A DNA stretch of 64,000 nt from Paenibacillaceae bacterium (lineage in GTDB: Bacteria > Bacillota > Bacilli > Paenibacillales > NBRC-103111): positions 62,001 through 126,000 of the forward strand of contig JAQSYI010000004.1 in assembly GCA_029256185.1 (NCBI GenBank), in the 5' to 3' direction. Positions 38,101 through 50,261 of the stretch are shown here, one piece after another. Within the stretch, counting starts at the first letter, position 1. Every line of letters begins with the position of its first letter. A program made the translations under genes and the position numbers. A model generated the notes under the pieces. That model worked only from the letters and a program-made list of their open reading frames with translations. It did no database searches and was not told the DNA's origin.

Positions 38101-38208
38101 TGGAACAATGATGCCCCGCAGGCGGATTGACTGGCCTGGAACAACGATGCCCCGCAGGTGGGTTGGCCCTTCTGGAACAATGATGCCCCGCAGGCCGGTT
38201 GACTGGCT
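38101..38208. repeat. 36-bp tandem repeat, 3 copies
   Basis: TGGAACAAYGATGCCCCGCAGG at 38101, 38137, 38173. Confidence 0.9.
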
Positions 38209-38273
38209 GTCCGTTTTGCGGCATGATAGGAGGTATAGAGCACATGATCAGATCCCGGAGGTTATCTTAGAAG

Positions 38274-38504
38274 ATGAAGCGGCTTGCCCAGGCTCCGATC
38301 CGGTTCTACCGGAAATTTCTCTCTCCCTTGAAGCCGCCTACCTGCCGCTTCTATCCCACCTGCTCGGAATACGCGCTGGAGGCCATTGAGACCCACGGGG
38401 CGCTCAAAGGGTCGGTATTGGCCGCCATCCGGATCAGCAAGTGTCATCCGCTGCATCCCGGGGGAATCGACAAAGTGCCTGCCAAGGGCAGATGGAAGCC
38501 TTGA
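38274..38504 (+). CDS. yidD: Membrane protein insertion efficiency factor YidD
   Basis: '[60 protein letters not shown]'. Confidence 0.95.
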   Translation: MKRLAQAPIRFYRKFLSPLKPPTCRFYPTCSEYALEAIETHGALKGSVLAAIRISKCHPLHPGGIDKVPAKGRWKP

Positions 38505-38557
38505 CACGCTCCGGCTTTTTCGCTATATTGTGAATAATTGTATGACAACACCTTCCA

Positions 38558-38860
38558 TGAAGGGATAAGTAAGAAGGGGAGCCTGCAGCAGAGAGCCGGG
38601 TCAGGTGCAAGCCGGTGCAGGAGAGCCTTCCGAAGATGGTCCCGGAGAACTGCCTTCGAGCAGGCGCGCTTCCAGCGTCTGTAAGGGGGCGGCGCGGTTT
38701 CCGGCGTTATCTGGAGCAGCTTCGTTTGCGGCGCTTTTTATGAGACCGCAGGCAAGCTGGCAGAGCCCCAAGCCATTACAGCGCGGGGGAACCTGGGTGG
38801 TACCACGTGAGCAGCCTCTCGTCCCAATACGGACGGGAGTTTTTTGTGTTTTAACCCATA
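38558..38860 (+). promoter_or_regulatory. T-box leader (probably Met-specific) of metG
   Basis: T-box AACCTGGGTGGTACCACG followed by CTCTCGTCCCAATACGGACGGGAGTTTTTT terminator directly before metG. Confidence 0.9.
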
Positions 38861-38876
38861 TTTTTAGGAGGCTTGA

Positions 38877-40937
<2,061 letters not shown>

Positions 40938-40966
40938 TCCGTTTACATTCTGCAAGCAACAGTCAG

Positions 40967-41162
40967 GCTGCCCTCTTCCTAGGGCGTGTCTGCAAACCCG
41001 CTAGAGGGCATCTTTCAGCGCCTTTTCGCCCCATGCTTCGTTACTTTTGCTTGACGTACCCTCCGGTACGCCTTCACAAAAGTGCCTTGCCTGGAACGAA
41101 AATTCACTAAAATCTGCTCCTCTCGGCGTTTGCAAACACGCCCCAATGAGGGCAGCTTTTTC
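40967..41162 (+). terminator. metG terminator arms GCTGCCCTC...GAGGGCAGC-TTTTT, separated by a ~165-bp palindromic element
   Basis: Arms at 40967-40975 and 41148-41156 followed by TTTTTCTTTTT. Confidence 0.6.
40980..41145. mobile_element. Palindromic MITE-like element
   Basis: Terminal inverted arms GGGCGTGTCTGCAAACCCGCTAGAG / CTCTCGGCGTTTGCAAACACGCCC with nested stem ending CGTACC-ctcc-GGTACG; no coding capacity. Confidence 0.55.
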
Positions 41163-41246
41163 TTTTTCCCCCGCTTCTCTCCTGTATTGGCGAATATTTG
41201 CCGTGGCTTCAGCAGAAAATAGCGTAAAAGCAGAGGGGGAATAAAG

Positions 41247-41483
41247 ATGAAATACTTGGTGGTCCTTCTCTTGATAACCGTCCTGGTTTTTTTCTACCCG
41301 CGCCCGCAGGCGGCTGACAAGGCAGATAACCCAAGCCGCAAGGAAAAGGGAGCCTATCTTGCCTTGGCAGCTATTACATTGAGTCTGGGGATTATGAATA
41401 TGCTGGAAATATTCCCGGTGTTGGCCGGTTGGATGGATGATGTGATGGAGGTTATGTTCCGCATGACCGGGGGTAAAATATGA
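41247..41483 (+). CDS. Small two-TM protein, candidate ger receptor D subunit
   Basis: 78 aa, ATGA overlap with GerA gene start. Confidence 0.55.
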   Translation: MKYLVVLLLITVLVFFYPRPQAADKADNPSRKEKGAYLALAAITLSLGIMNMLEIFPVLAGWMDDVMEVMFRMTGGKI

Positions 41484-43033
41484 AGATATCCAAAAGCTGG
41501 AGAAGGCGGTCTGCACAGCAAGCGGCTGCGGAAAATCCCAACAGCGTCAAAGCTCTCGATAATTTTCCCCAAGGGGATATCACCGCCAGTTTGGATGAGA
41601 CGCTGGCATTTATCCGCAGTATGATGGCTCTGTCAAGCGACCTTGTTGCCAAGGAAACCGTAGTCCGGATACAGGGGGAAGGACGGACGGTCCGTATTGC
41701 GGTTATCTATATAGACGGATTGGCGGACAAACAGCTGGTCCATCAATTTATTATGCAGCCGATGGCTGAGCGTGAGCTGGCTCAAGCCAGCATCGGCTGC
41801 TTGGAGCAGTTCTTGGTCGCAAGCAATATAAGGCGGGAACGCTCCAAAGCCAAGCTCGCCCAAGCGCTTCTGTACAGCAGCACCTTGGTATTTCTTGACG
41901 GTGCAGATGAGGGCTTGACCGTATCCACAGAGGGCTGGGAGCACCGTTTTGTGGGAGAACCGGTGACAGAACCGATTATCCGGGGGCCGCAGGATGCCTT
42001 CAATGAAGTATTGCGGTCCAATACGGCGTTGGTCCGCAGGCGGATCAAGGACCCGGCTCTGGCCGTGGAGGCCCTCCAGATCGGCACCCGCAGTCTGACT
42101 GACGTAGCGGTGATCTACCTTCAGGACGTGGCGCATCCCCCGCTGGTCAGAGAGGTCATCCGCAGGCTGCAGGGCATTGAGGTGGACAGTGTCATGGACG
42201 GGGGCCAGATCGAGGAATATCTGGAGGATAATCCGTTTTCGCCTTTTCCGCAGATTGCTTATTCGGAGCGGGTGGACAAGATCGTGGCGGCTGTGCTCGA
42301 GGGGAAGGTTGCCGTAATCCTGGACGGTTCTCCCTATGCCTTATCCATGCCTGCCACCTTCACCTCTTTTCTGTTCTCTCCCGAGGATTATTACGGCAAA
42401 TTCATGGGGGCTACCTTCATCCGCTGGTTCAGGGCGATTGCGCTGGTCATGGCCTTGTTTCTGCCGTCTATGTACATCGCCTTGATTACCTATCATCAGG
42501 AAATGCTGCCGACCACCTTGATGCTCTCAAGCGCCGCCAACCGTACCGGCATTCCCTTCCCCTCTTTTGTGGAGGCGTTGTTAATGGAGATCAGCATCGA
42601 GCTCCTGCGGGAAGCGAGCCTTCGGTTGCCCGGCTCAATGGGGCAAACCATTGGAATAGTAGGAGCGCTGGTGATTGGCCAGGCTGCTGTGGAGGCCGGA
42701 ATCGTGGGGCCCATCCTCACCATTATTGTCTCTTTTACCGCCATCGGCTCCTTCGTAATTCCAAGCTACAATACGTCCATAGCCATACGGATGCTGCGGT
42801 TTCCCATGATGCTGCTTGCGGCATCCTTGGGCATCTTTGGCATCATCTTCGGCGGCGCGGCGATTCTGATTCACCTGATCAGCCTGACTCCCTTTGGCGT
42901 AGGTTATATGGAGCCGTTCCGGCCATCCCGCTGGGATCATATAGACGATTCCCTGTTCCTTAGAAAACCGTCCTATGCCATGCGCTTCCGGCAGCGGTAC
43001 TTAGGACTGCAGCAATTGCGAAGGAGAAAGTAG
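41480..43033 (+). CDS. GerA-family spore germination protein (A subunit)
   Basis: 'ASIGCLEQFLVASNIRRERSKAKLAQALLYSSTLVFLDG', 'RGPQDAFNEVLRSNTALVRRRIKDPAL'. Confidence 0.9.
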   Translation: MKISKSWRRRSAQQAAAENPNSVKALDNFPQGDITASLDETLAFIRSMMALSSDLVAKETVVRIQGEGRTVRIAVIYIDGLADKQLVHQFIMQPMAERELAQASIGCLEQFLVASNIRRERSKAKLAQALLYSSTLVFLDGADEGLTVSTEGWEHRFVGEPVTEPIIRGPQDAFNEVLRSNTALVRRRIKDPALAVEALQIGTRSLTDVAVIYLQDVAHPPLVREVIRRLQGIEVDSVMDGGQIEEYLEDNPFSPFPQIAYSERVDKIVAAVLEGKVAVILDGSPYALSMPATFTSFLFSPEDYYGKFMGATFIRWFRAIALVMALFLPSMYIALITYHQEMLPTTLMLSSAANRTGIPFPSFVEALLMEISIELLREASLRLPGSMGQTIGIVGALVIGQAAVEAGIVGPILTIIVSFTAIGSFVIPSYNTSIAIRMLRFPMMLLAASLGIFGIIFGGAAILIHLISLTPFGVGYMEPFRPSRWDHIDDSLFLRKPSYAMRFRQRYLGLQQLRRRK

Positions 43034-43061
43034 ATCCTGATGATACGACGGGAGTGGCACA

Positions 43062-44159
43062 ATGGATAAAGGAAAACTGACCCAGAAGCAGCTCTTTTTT
43101 ATGTCCAGCTTCTATATCTTCGGGACGATGCTGATCACCCTGCCCCGAACCCTAACAGAAGTGGCCCAGCATGCCGGCTGGTTGTGCATTATGATTGCAA
43201 TGACTTTGTTTGCCGGCTATTCCTGGCTGCTTGCACAGATCATAACGGGCATGAAGCAAACCGATTTCATTCCCTTTGTGCATTCTTTTCTCGGCAAGTG
43301 GCTGGGGCCTCCTGTAACGCTGGTGCTGATTCTGATTCCGGCTCTGTTCTATTCATCTTATGTCATGAGGCTGGTTGTGGAGCTGTTCGAAACTCTCGTT
43401 ATCCCGGAAACGCCCGTCGAGATATTGCTCATCTTGACAATCACCCTGCGATTTTGGGCCGTGCGGGGGGGAATCCGAACTGTAGGCATGCTGTCCGAAC
43501 TGCTTTTGCCAACCATGCTGATTGTCATGATTACCATGCTTGCCTTATCCGGAGCAAAAGTTCAAATGACCAGTCTTCAGCCGTTTTTCGATACGGATGC
43601 TAATGGAATCTTCAAGGGGAGCATGGCCGTGCTGTCCAATTATATGGAGGTGGGCGTTCTTCTCTTCGCGGCAACCCGGATCAAGGAGTCCCAAAAGACC
43701 CTGAAGTCCCTGCTGGCCGTAAATGTAACAGTGGGATTTATATTTTTGTGCACCTACTGGCTGTGTCTGGGCAACTTCGGAACGGCCTATACCAAGCGGC
43801 TGGCCTTTCCTACTGTGGAGATGATCCGCAATATCAGCCTGGCCAATTTTTTTGAACATGTGGAGGTCATTTTTCTGGCTATGTGGGTGCTGATGAATCT
43901 GGTGAAGGGATCCATGACCTATTATGCCTGCTGCGTGGGATTCCAGAGCTGGTTCGGGTTGAAGAGCTACAAGCTGATCATGATGCCCGTGCTGCTGATT
44001 ATCTATTATCTGTCGATGATTCCCCAGAATCTGCTTCAGGCGGTTTTCCGCTTTGAGCAGTTTAAGGCGGTTGTCTATCCGTATTACGGGCTTGCGTTTA
44101 TTGTTGTGCTGTATGGTCTGGTCCGTCTTAGGAACAGAAGCAAGGGGGCGGCAGGATGA
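43062..44159 (+). CDS. GerB-family endospore germination permease
   Basis: 365 aa multi-TM, follows GerA subunit. Confidence 0.9.
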   Translation: MDKGKLTQKQLFFMSSFYIFGTMLITLPRTLTEVAQHAGWLCIMIAMTLFAGYSWLLAQIITGMKQTDFIPFVHSFLGKWLGPPVTLVLILIPALFYSSYVMRLVVELFETLVIPETPVEILLILTITLRFWAVRGGIRTVGMLSELLLPTMLIVMITMLALSGAKVQMTSLQPFFDTDANGIFKGSMAVLSNYMEVGVLLFAATRIKESQKTLKSLLAVNVTVGFIFLCTYWLCLGNFGTAYTKRLAFPTVEMIRNISLANFFEHVEVIFLAMWVLMNLVKGSMTYYACCVGFQSWFGLKSYKLIMMPVLLIIYYLSMIPQNLLQAVFRFEQFKAVVYPYYGLAFIVVLYGLVRLRNRSKGAAG

Positions 44160-45367
44160 AAAAGCGGCTGTCATTGCTCATGCTGTTCCTAGTGCTGCTG
44201 ACAGGTTGCTGGAACAGCAGAGAATCTGACAAAATCGATTATGTGTTTGCGGTGGGAATCGATTTGTCGGAGGCGGACGAGATCATTCTGACCATTCAGA
44301 CGCCGGTGCTGGAGGCGCTTAAGCCCAATGCGCCCGGCGGGGAGAAGAAATACAAAACGATAAGCGTCAAAGGAAAAACCACCTTTGAGGGAATCCGCAA
44401 TTATATCGATGTCACGGGGCAGAAGCTTTTTTGGGGTCACACCCAAACGTATGTTATAGGTGAGGAGGCGGCCCGTAAAGGAGTAGGGCGCTTTCTGGAT
44501 TTCTTCTCTGCTGACCCGGAGCTCCGCGGCACTTCCTACGTTGCCGTTTGCAAGGGCAAGGCGAAGGATCTGCTGGAGGCCAACCCCCAGTTTACTCCTA
44601 TTCCCGCTACATACATGAACAATCTGGTCAAAAATGCTGTTCTGAACGGAAAGAGTCCTACGGTCATGTTTGCCGATTTCAACCGGATGCTGGCCGAGCC
44701 TACCGGAAGTCAGCCGTATCTGCCGTTGATGGAGCTTATGACCCGGGAGGAGTATGACAAAAAGCATGCCAGCATCTTAGGCAAATATATGGATTATTCC
44801 AAACAAACTCCTGTGTACTATACCGTTGGAACAGCCGTTTTTCATGGTACGAAGCTTGTAGGGTACTTAAACGAGAAGGAAACCCGCGGCTTGAACTGGA
44901 CAAAGAATACGCTGAAATCCGCATTGGTCACAGTGGATTGCGGTGAGTACGGCATCGCCTCTCTGGAGCTGATCGGAGGAGTCAAGGAGCGGCAGAAGGT
45001 CAAGGTAGAGGGGGATAAGGCCATGGTGGAAGTGAAGGTCAAGGCTAATCTCAATATTGCCGACCGGTCAGGCTTTCTGGACGTCTCGGAGGAGGCGGTG
45101 ATCCGCAAGCTGGAGAAGGGTTTCGCCGATGTGGTGACCGCGGAAATAGAAGCGGCCTTCAACAAGGCCATCCGCAAATACCATAGTGATATTATGGCAT
45201 TCGGCAATACCGTAAGCGACGCCAACCCCAAGCTCTGGGAGCAAATTAAGTCCAGATGGGAGAATGAAATACTCCCCCGTGCCGAGCTTTCCATCACTGT
45301 CGAAGGGCGTATCAGACGTACGTCGAGAACCCTGTATTCTCCTTGGGTTAAATCTCCGTCGGATTAG
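44156..45367 (+). CDS. Ger(x)C-family germination lipoprotein
   Basis: Lipobox 'LLTGCWNSRESDKIDYVFAVGID'. Confidence 0.9.
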   Translation: MKKRLSLLMLFLVLLTGCWNSRESDKIDYVFAVGIDLSEADEIILTIQTPVLEALKPNAPGGEKKYKTISVKGKTTFEGIRNYIDVTGQKLFWGHTQTYVIGEEAARKGVGRFLDFFSADPELRGTSYVAVCKGKAKDLLEANPQFTPIPATYMNNLVKNAVLNGKSPTVMFADFNRMLAEPTGSQPYLPLMELMTREEYDKKHASILGKYMDYSKQTPVYYTVGTAVFHGTKLVGYLNEKETRGLNWTKNTLKSALVTVDCGEYGIASLELIGGVKERQKVKVEGDKAMVEVKVKANLNIADRSGFLDVSEEAVIRKLEKGFADVVTAEIEAAFNKAIRKYHSDIMAFGNTVSDANPKLWEQIKSRWENEILPRAELSITVEGRIRRTSRTLYSPWVKSPSD

Positions 45368-45393
45368 CGGGCGGAGGCCCTTTTTCCGGCAAC

Positions 45394-45434
45394 GCAACAG
45401 AACCTGGCGGTATTCCTCCGCCAGGTTTTGTTGC
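45394..45434. terminator. Hairpin terminator after ger operon
   Basis: GCAACAGAACCTGGCGG...CCGCCAGGTTTTGTTGC. Confidence 0.8.
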
Positions 45435-45545
45435 ACCTACGGGAAAAATGAGTCATGGCGGTTATGCTGGGGATGTCCGTGTTATCTCGTTATTTTTGCG
45501 GATTGCCGTTGACAATTGGGCCTGGGGGAAATATAATCAACTTCG

Positions 45546-45568
45546 TTAATAAAAATAATTACGATTTA
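45546..45568 (+). promoter_or_regulatory. Candidate Zur box upstream of zinc transporter
   Basis: TTAATAAAAATAATTACGATTTA: perfect right half, 7/11 left half of AAATCGTAATNATTACGATTT-type consensus. Confidence 0.6.
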
Positions 45569-45599
45569 CATATTCCTAAAAACGGGAGGGGCTTTACTA

Positions 45600-46588
45600 T
45601 GATAAGGCGCGCATCTTTTAAAACGGCATCCCTGGCATCCATCATCCTTCTTGCGGCGGCTGTTCTGGCCGGCGGCTGCGGCAATAACTCCAAGATTCAA
45701 TTGTCAGAGGATAAGGTTAACGTAGTTGCCAGCTTCTACCCCTTGTATGACTTTGCCCTCAAGATAGGGGGAGAGCATGTCCACGCTGTGAGCGCAACTC
45801 CCTCGGGAGTAGAGCCCCATGATTGGGAGCCCAAGAGCATGGATATTTCCCAGATTCTGAAGGCCGATCTGTTCGTGTATCAAGGCGCGGGTCTGGAGGG
45901 GTGGGTGGAAGAGCTTCTGAAGAGCAAGAAACCCAACGCCAAGGTGGTTGAGGTGGAGGCGAGCGCCGGTCTGGAGCTCATCAAGGCTGAGGAAGAGCAT
46001 GAGGACGGGCACGGGGAAGAGGGCGAGCATGAGGATGAGGACGGGGAGCACGGGCACGATCATGGCGAATTCGATCCGCATGCCTGGCTGAGTCCCGCCA
46101 ATGCCAAGAAGATGGCCGAGAACATCAAGGCCGGGCTGGTAAAGGTGGATGCCGCGCATCAAGCGGACTATGAAGCCAATTACAAGAAGCTCTCCGAACA
46201 GTTGGACCAGTTGGACCGTCAATTCAAGGAGGAGTTAGGCAAGGTCAGCAAGAAGGACGTGGTTGTCTCCCACAAGGCATTCGCTTACCTGTGCCGCGAT
46301 TACGGCTTGAACCAGAAGCCTATTATGGGTCTTGCGCCCGATTCCGAGCCTACTGCACAGGATATGAAGGAAATCAATCATTTTGTCAAGGACAACAATG
46401 TGAAGTATATATTCTTCGAAGAGCTGGTCTCCGACAAGCTGGCCAAGACGCTGGCCAATGATCTGAAGATCGAGACAATGGTGCTCAATCCCTTGGAGGG
46501 ACTGACTGAACAACAGATCAAGGACGGCGACGATTATTTCTCCGTCATGAAGAGGAATTTGCAAAATCTTGTGAAAGCCTTACAATAG
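45600..46588 (+). CDS. znuA: Zinc ABC transporter substrate-binding lipoprotein
   Basis: Lipobox LAGGCGNN; His/Asp/Glu-rich loop EEEHEDGHGEEGEHEDEDGEHGHDHGEFDPHAWLSP. Confidence 0.9.
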
Positions 46589-46628
46589 GAATAGCGATAT
46601 ACAAGAGAATTCCGGAGGAGAGCTACTC

Positions 46629-47411
46629 ATGAATGTGAATCAGCAGGCAGGCCATTGTCATGATCCGGTGGTGTCGCTTGAGTCTGTTGCATTCTCCTAC
46701 GAGAACAGAAACGTGATCCAAGATTTAAGCTTTCAAGTGCTGCAGCGGGATTTTGTCGGTCTGGTCGGCGCGAACGGCGCAGGCAAGACCACCCTTCTCC
46801 GCATTATTGTAGGCCTGATCAAGCCGACCCGGGGGCAAGTCCGGCTCTTCGGTCAGGCCTTCTCTTCATTTGACGGCTGGGACCGGATCGGCTATGTGCC
46901 GCAGAAGAATGCCTTTAACCCATTGTTTCCCGCCACCGTGCGGGAGGTGGTCTTATCCGGTCTTTACGGGCGCAAGAAGCTGTTCGTCCGTCTGACCAAG
47001 GAGGACTACAGAAAATGTGACGATGCTCTGGAAGTGATGGGCATTGTTGATTTGGCGGACCGGCGGATCGGCCAGCTGTCGGGAGGCCAGCAGCAGCGGG
47101 TGTTTCTGGCCCGTTCCCTGATCAACAATCCGGAATTGCTGATCTTGGATGAGCCGACAGTAGGGATCGATGCGGAAACCCAGGAAGGTTTTTTTCGCCT
47201 GATCCGTCATATGCACCAGCACCATGCCATAACCTTCCTTATGGTATCCCACGATATTGATATGCTGGAGGATTACATCGGCTCCGGTCCGGTGCAAACC
47301 TCGGGCAAGCTTAAATTTTATGTCAAGCATACCCACGATCCGGAGAATTGCGCGGAAACCAGCTTGGCGCATTCTCTGAAGGGATTCAGAGAAAAAATTG
47401 AAGTGTGGTAA
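46629..47411 (+). CDS. znuC: Zinc ABC transporter ATP-binding protein
   Basis: GANGAGKTT, LSGGQQQR, LLILDEPTVGID. Confidence 0.9.
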   Translation: MNVNQQAGHCHDPVVSLESVAFSYENRNVIQDLSFQVLQRDFVGLVGANGAGKTTLLRIIVGLIKPTRGQVRLFGQAFSSFDGWDRIGYVPQKNAFNPLFPATVREVVLSGLYGRKKLFVRLTKEDYRKCDDALEVMGIVDLADRRIGQLSGGQQQRVFLARSLINNPELLILDEPTVGIDAETQEGFFRLIRHMHQHHAITFLMVSHDIDMLEDYIGSGPVQTSGKLKFYVKHTHDPENCAETSLAHSLKGFREKIEVW

Positions 47412-47418
47412 GGAGCTA

Positions 47419-48231
47419 ATGAAAGTGGATATTTTTGCCGAGCTTTTTTTTCAGCGTGCCCTGGCAGGAGGAGTGTTAATCGGTATTACCGCCCCGCTCC
47501 TGGGCATTTTTCTTGTTTTGCGCCGCCTGTCCATGATTGGGGACACCTTGTCCCATGTGTCCATCGCAGGTGTTGCCCTTGGCTTTCTTATTGGCGTATA
47601 TCCGATCCTGATGGGTCTGATCTTTTCACTGCTGGCCTGCTTTGCCATTGAGAAGCTGCGCCGGACCTACAAGACCTACGCGGAACTTTCCATTGCCATT
47701 ATTATGTCCGGAGGAGTAGCCCTTGCGGCGTTCCTGTTCACCATGGGCAAAAATTTTAACCTCAATGTAACAAGCTATATGTTCGGCAGCATTCTTACCC
47801 TGGACCGGATGGACCTGTGGATGGTGCTTGGGGTGACCGTTGTTGTGGTGATTTTCATGATGGTCAACCACAAGGAAGTGTTCCTGCTGGCCTTCGATGA
47901 GGATGCAGCGGGTGTAAGCGGGTTACCTGTACGATTGTACAACATGCTCATTACTATGCTGACGGCGCTGGTGATCAGTGTCGCCATCAAGATTGTGGGA
48001 GCGCTTCTGGTATCCGCCCTTCTGACCATTCCTGTTGCGAGCAGTCTGTTGGTGGCCCGGAGCTTCCGCAACGCCGTATGGATATCCGTTATCTATTCGG
48101 AAATCGGCGTGGTGGGCGGACTGGTTCTGGCAGGGTTGTGGAACTACGCTCCAGGCGCTTCCATCGTTTTGCTGTTGATTGTGATGCTGGCAGGCACCCT
48201 GCTTGTCCGCAAGGGACTGAAGATCGTCTGA
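47419..48231 (+). CDS. znuB: Zinc ABC transporter permease
   Basis: ZnuB/AdcB-like 'RRLSMIGDTLSHVSIAGVALGFLIG'. Confidence 0.9.
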   Translation: MKVDIFAELFFQRALAGGVLIGITAPLLGIFLVLRRLSMIGDTLSHVSIAGVALGFLIGVYPILMGLIFSLLACFAIEKLRRTYKTYAELSIAIIMSGGVALAAFLFTMGKNFNLNVTSYMFGSILTLDRMDLWMVLGVTVVVVIFMMVNHKEVFLLAFDEDAAGVSGLPVRLYNMLITMLTALVISVAIKIVGALLVSALLTIPVASSLLVARSFRNAVWISVIYSEIGVVGGLVLAGLWNYAPGASIVLLLIVMLAGTLLVRKGLKIV

Positions 48232-48270
48232 CACGGTTGGCTCACTTAAACGGACTAAGGGGGATGGAAT

Positions 48271-48984
48271 ATGAGGGATGTAACGGTGTGGATGGCTTTT
48301 CTGGCAGGGATGGCTTCTTTTATCTCCCCGTGCTGTCTGCCGCTGTACCCTTCCTACTTGTCTTATATGACCGGAATATCGGTGAGCGAACTGAAGTCCG
48401 GCTCCGACAACGGACGGGCCCGCATCCGGACGGTGCTGCACTCCGTCTGTTTTTCATTCGGCTTCTCCGTGGTATTCTTCACTCTGGGCTGGGGAGCGGG
48501 GCAGCTGTCGGATCTGTTTATCGATTATAAGGATTTGATCCGCCAGTTGGCGGCTATTCTGATCCTCTTGATGGGACTGTTCATGCTGGGCGTCTTCCAG
48601 CCGCAGTTTCTGATGAAAGAACGCAAGTGGCGCGTATCGGCGAAGCCGGCGGGTTATGCAGGCTCGTTCCTGATCGGCGTCGGCTTCGCGGCAGGCTGGT
48701 CCCCCTGCGTGGGACCCATTCTGTCTGCCATCCTTGCGTTGTCGCTGGCAAGGAACGGGGAATGGCTTTCCTTGATTTCCGCCTATTCGCTGGGCTTTGC
48801 CATCCCCTTCATTATCCTTGCCTTGTTCATCGGCTCCACCCGTGCCATTCTCCGCTATTCAGGATTCTTGATGAAAGCCGGAGGAGGAATGATGGTGCTC
48901 ATCGCCGTTCTGCTCTATACCGACAGGATGACCAGGATTACCATCTGGTTCAACCGGCATACTCCCGACTGGCTTCAATTTTGA
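48271..48984 (+). CDS. ccdA: CcdA-family cytochrome c biogenesis protein
   Basis: 'FLAGMASFISPCCLPLYPSYLSYMTGIS', 'GFAAGWSPCVGPILSAIL'. Confidence 0.9.
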   Translation: MRDVTVWMAFLAGMASFISPCCLPLYPSYLSYMTGISVSELKSGSDNGRARIRTVLHSVCFSFGFSVVFFTLGWGAGQLSDLFIDYKDLIRQLAAILILLMGLFMLGVFQPQFLMKERKWRVSAKPAGYAGSFLIGVGFAAGWSPCVGPILSAILALSLARNGEWLSLISAYSLGFAIPFIILALFIGSTRAILRYSGFLMKAGGGMMVLIAVLLYTDRMTRITIWFNRHTPDWLQF

Positions 48985-48993
48985 ACCGTGCAA

Positions 48994-50100
48994 TCAGGTG
49001 AAATAATCAATGGTGGATGACGGGAAATGCTCGAAGATCCGCTCGGTGATGAATTCCCGGAGTGCGGCTGCCTGCTCGTCCTGGTAGACATATTTCCCCT
49101 GCCCCCAGCGGCCCCATTTGTATTTGCGCTTCGCTTCGTCCATCTCCAGCTTCGTCTTCGGATAGCGTTCCAGAATGACCCGTTTGGCGGTTTTGGTGAA
49201 CCGGTGCTGGATCAGCTCGAAGGTCATGGTTTTTTCCGCCTCGGGGGGAACAGTAGCCTTCAGCTTCTCCAACAGCCGTGAATAGCCTTCTTCCCAGCCT
49301 TCGAACCAGATGATCGGGGCAATCAGGAAGCCAAGAGGATAGCCCGCTTTGGCTACCTTGCCGGCAGCTTCAATCCGGTCGTTGAAGCCGGATGTGTTGG
49401 GCTCGAAATGTTTGATGACATAATCCGCATTCACACTGAACCGGATTCGCGTATGCCCGTTGTGCTCCACGCCAAGCAGAGGCTCCACATGATGGAATTT
49501 GGTGACAAACCGGAGACGGCCCAGCGGCTGGCGGGCCATAAAGGTGATCAGCTCTTGCAGGGAACCGCTGATATGCTCCAGTGATACAGGGTCCGAAGTG
49601 CAAGCCGCTTCGAAACGGGTAATCTCGGGAGCGCGCTCCTCCATATAAGCTGCCGCGGCTTCCATAATATCATCCGTGTTCACATAGATCCGGATATAGG
49701 GCTTCGCGCCAAGTGTTGTTTGGAGATAGCAATAATGGCAGTGGGCCATGCAGCCGGTAGCGATGGGAATGGCATATTCCGCCGAAGGCATGGATTGGTC
49801 GAACTTTAGGGTTTTGCGGATGCCCACCACCAGCGTCCGTTTGGCAATCTTGTACTTCTCCAGTTCGGATTCTCCCGGAAGGCCTGTGATGCGGTTATGG
49901 GAAGAAGTCATCCGGACGGGCAATCCTGCCGCTTCCGCCCACTTCATGATTTTCTGGCCTTTGGGATAGTTAAGGGCATCCGGCTCAAAATACACAAGCT
50001 CCGGCACAAACGCCGTAAGCTCTGTATTGGGCCGGCTCAGCAATTCGGTAGCCATACAGGCGACAGCCTCCTTCGATGAGCTGTAATCAGCTGCAATCAT
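48994..50100 (-). CDS. splB: Spore photoproduct lyase
   Basis: '[31 protein letters not shown]' radical SAM motif; C-terminal '[14 protein letters not shown]'. Confidence 0.93.
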   Translation of the reverse strand: MIAADYSSSKEAVACMATELLSRPNTELTAFVPELVYFEPDALNYPKGQKIMKWAEAAGLPVRMTSSHNRITGLPGESELEKYKIAKRTLVVGIRKTLKFDQSMPSAEYAIPIATGCMAHCHYCYLQTTLGAKPYIRIYVNTDDIMEAAAAYMEERAPEITRFEAACTSDPVSLEHISGSLQELITFMARQPLGRLRFVTKFHHVEPLLGVEHNGHTRIRFSVNADYVIKHFEPNTSGFNDRIEAAGKVAKAGYPLGFLIAPIIWFEGWEEGYSRLLEKLKATVPPEAEKTMTFELIQHRFTKTAKRVILERYPKTKLEMDEAKRKYKWGRWGQGKYVYQDEQAAALREFITERIFEHFPSSTIDYFT

Positions 50101-50261
50101 GCTTATTGTGTGTCTTGCTGCGGGACCGGAATCATGGGAAATTCACCTTGCCCAAAGATTCTTTTTTTCTTAAGACTTGCCTTTGGCCGGGAAAATCAGG
50201 TATCATACAAAGGTGTCCGAACAGACATCGCCTGTTAGTTGGAGTGAGGGAGGAAACCCGT

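Noticed and set aside
38101-38208. 36-bp periodic repeats considered as a CRISPR array
   Set aside because: No unique spacers between repeats, only three units, period equals the repeat itself, and no cas genes in the window
37943-38389. 148-aa ORF containing 12-aa repeats
   Set aside because: Overlaps yidD, lacks an SD, low-complexity; kept only as a repeat observation
41001-41516. 171-aa minus ORF
   Set aside because: Spans the palindromic element and is antisense to the ger operon start
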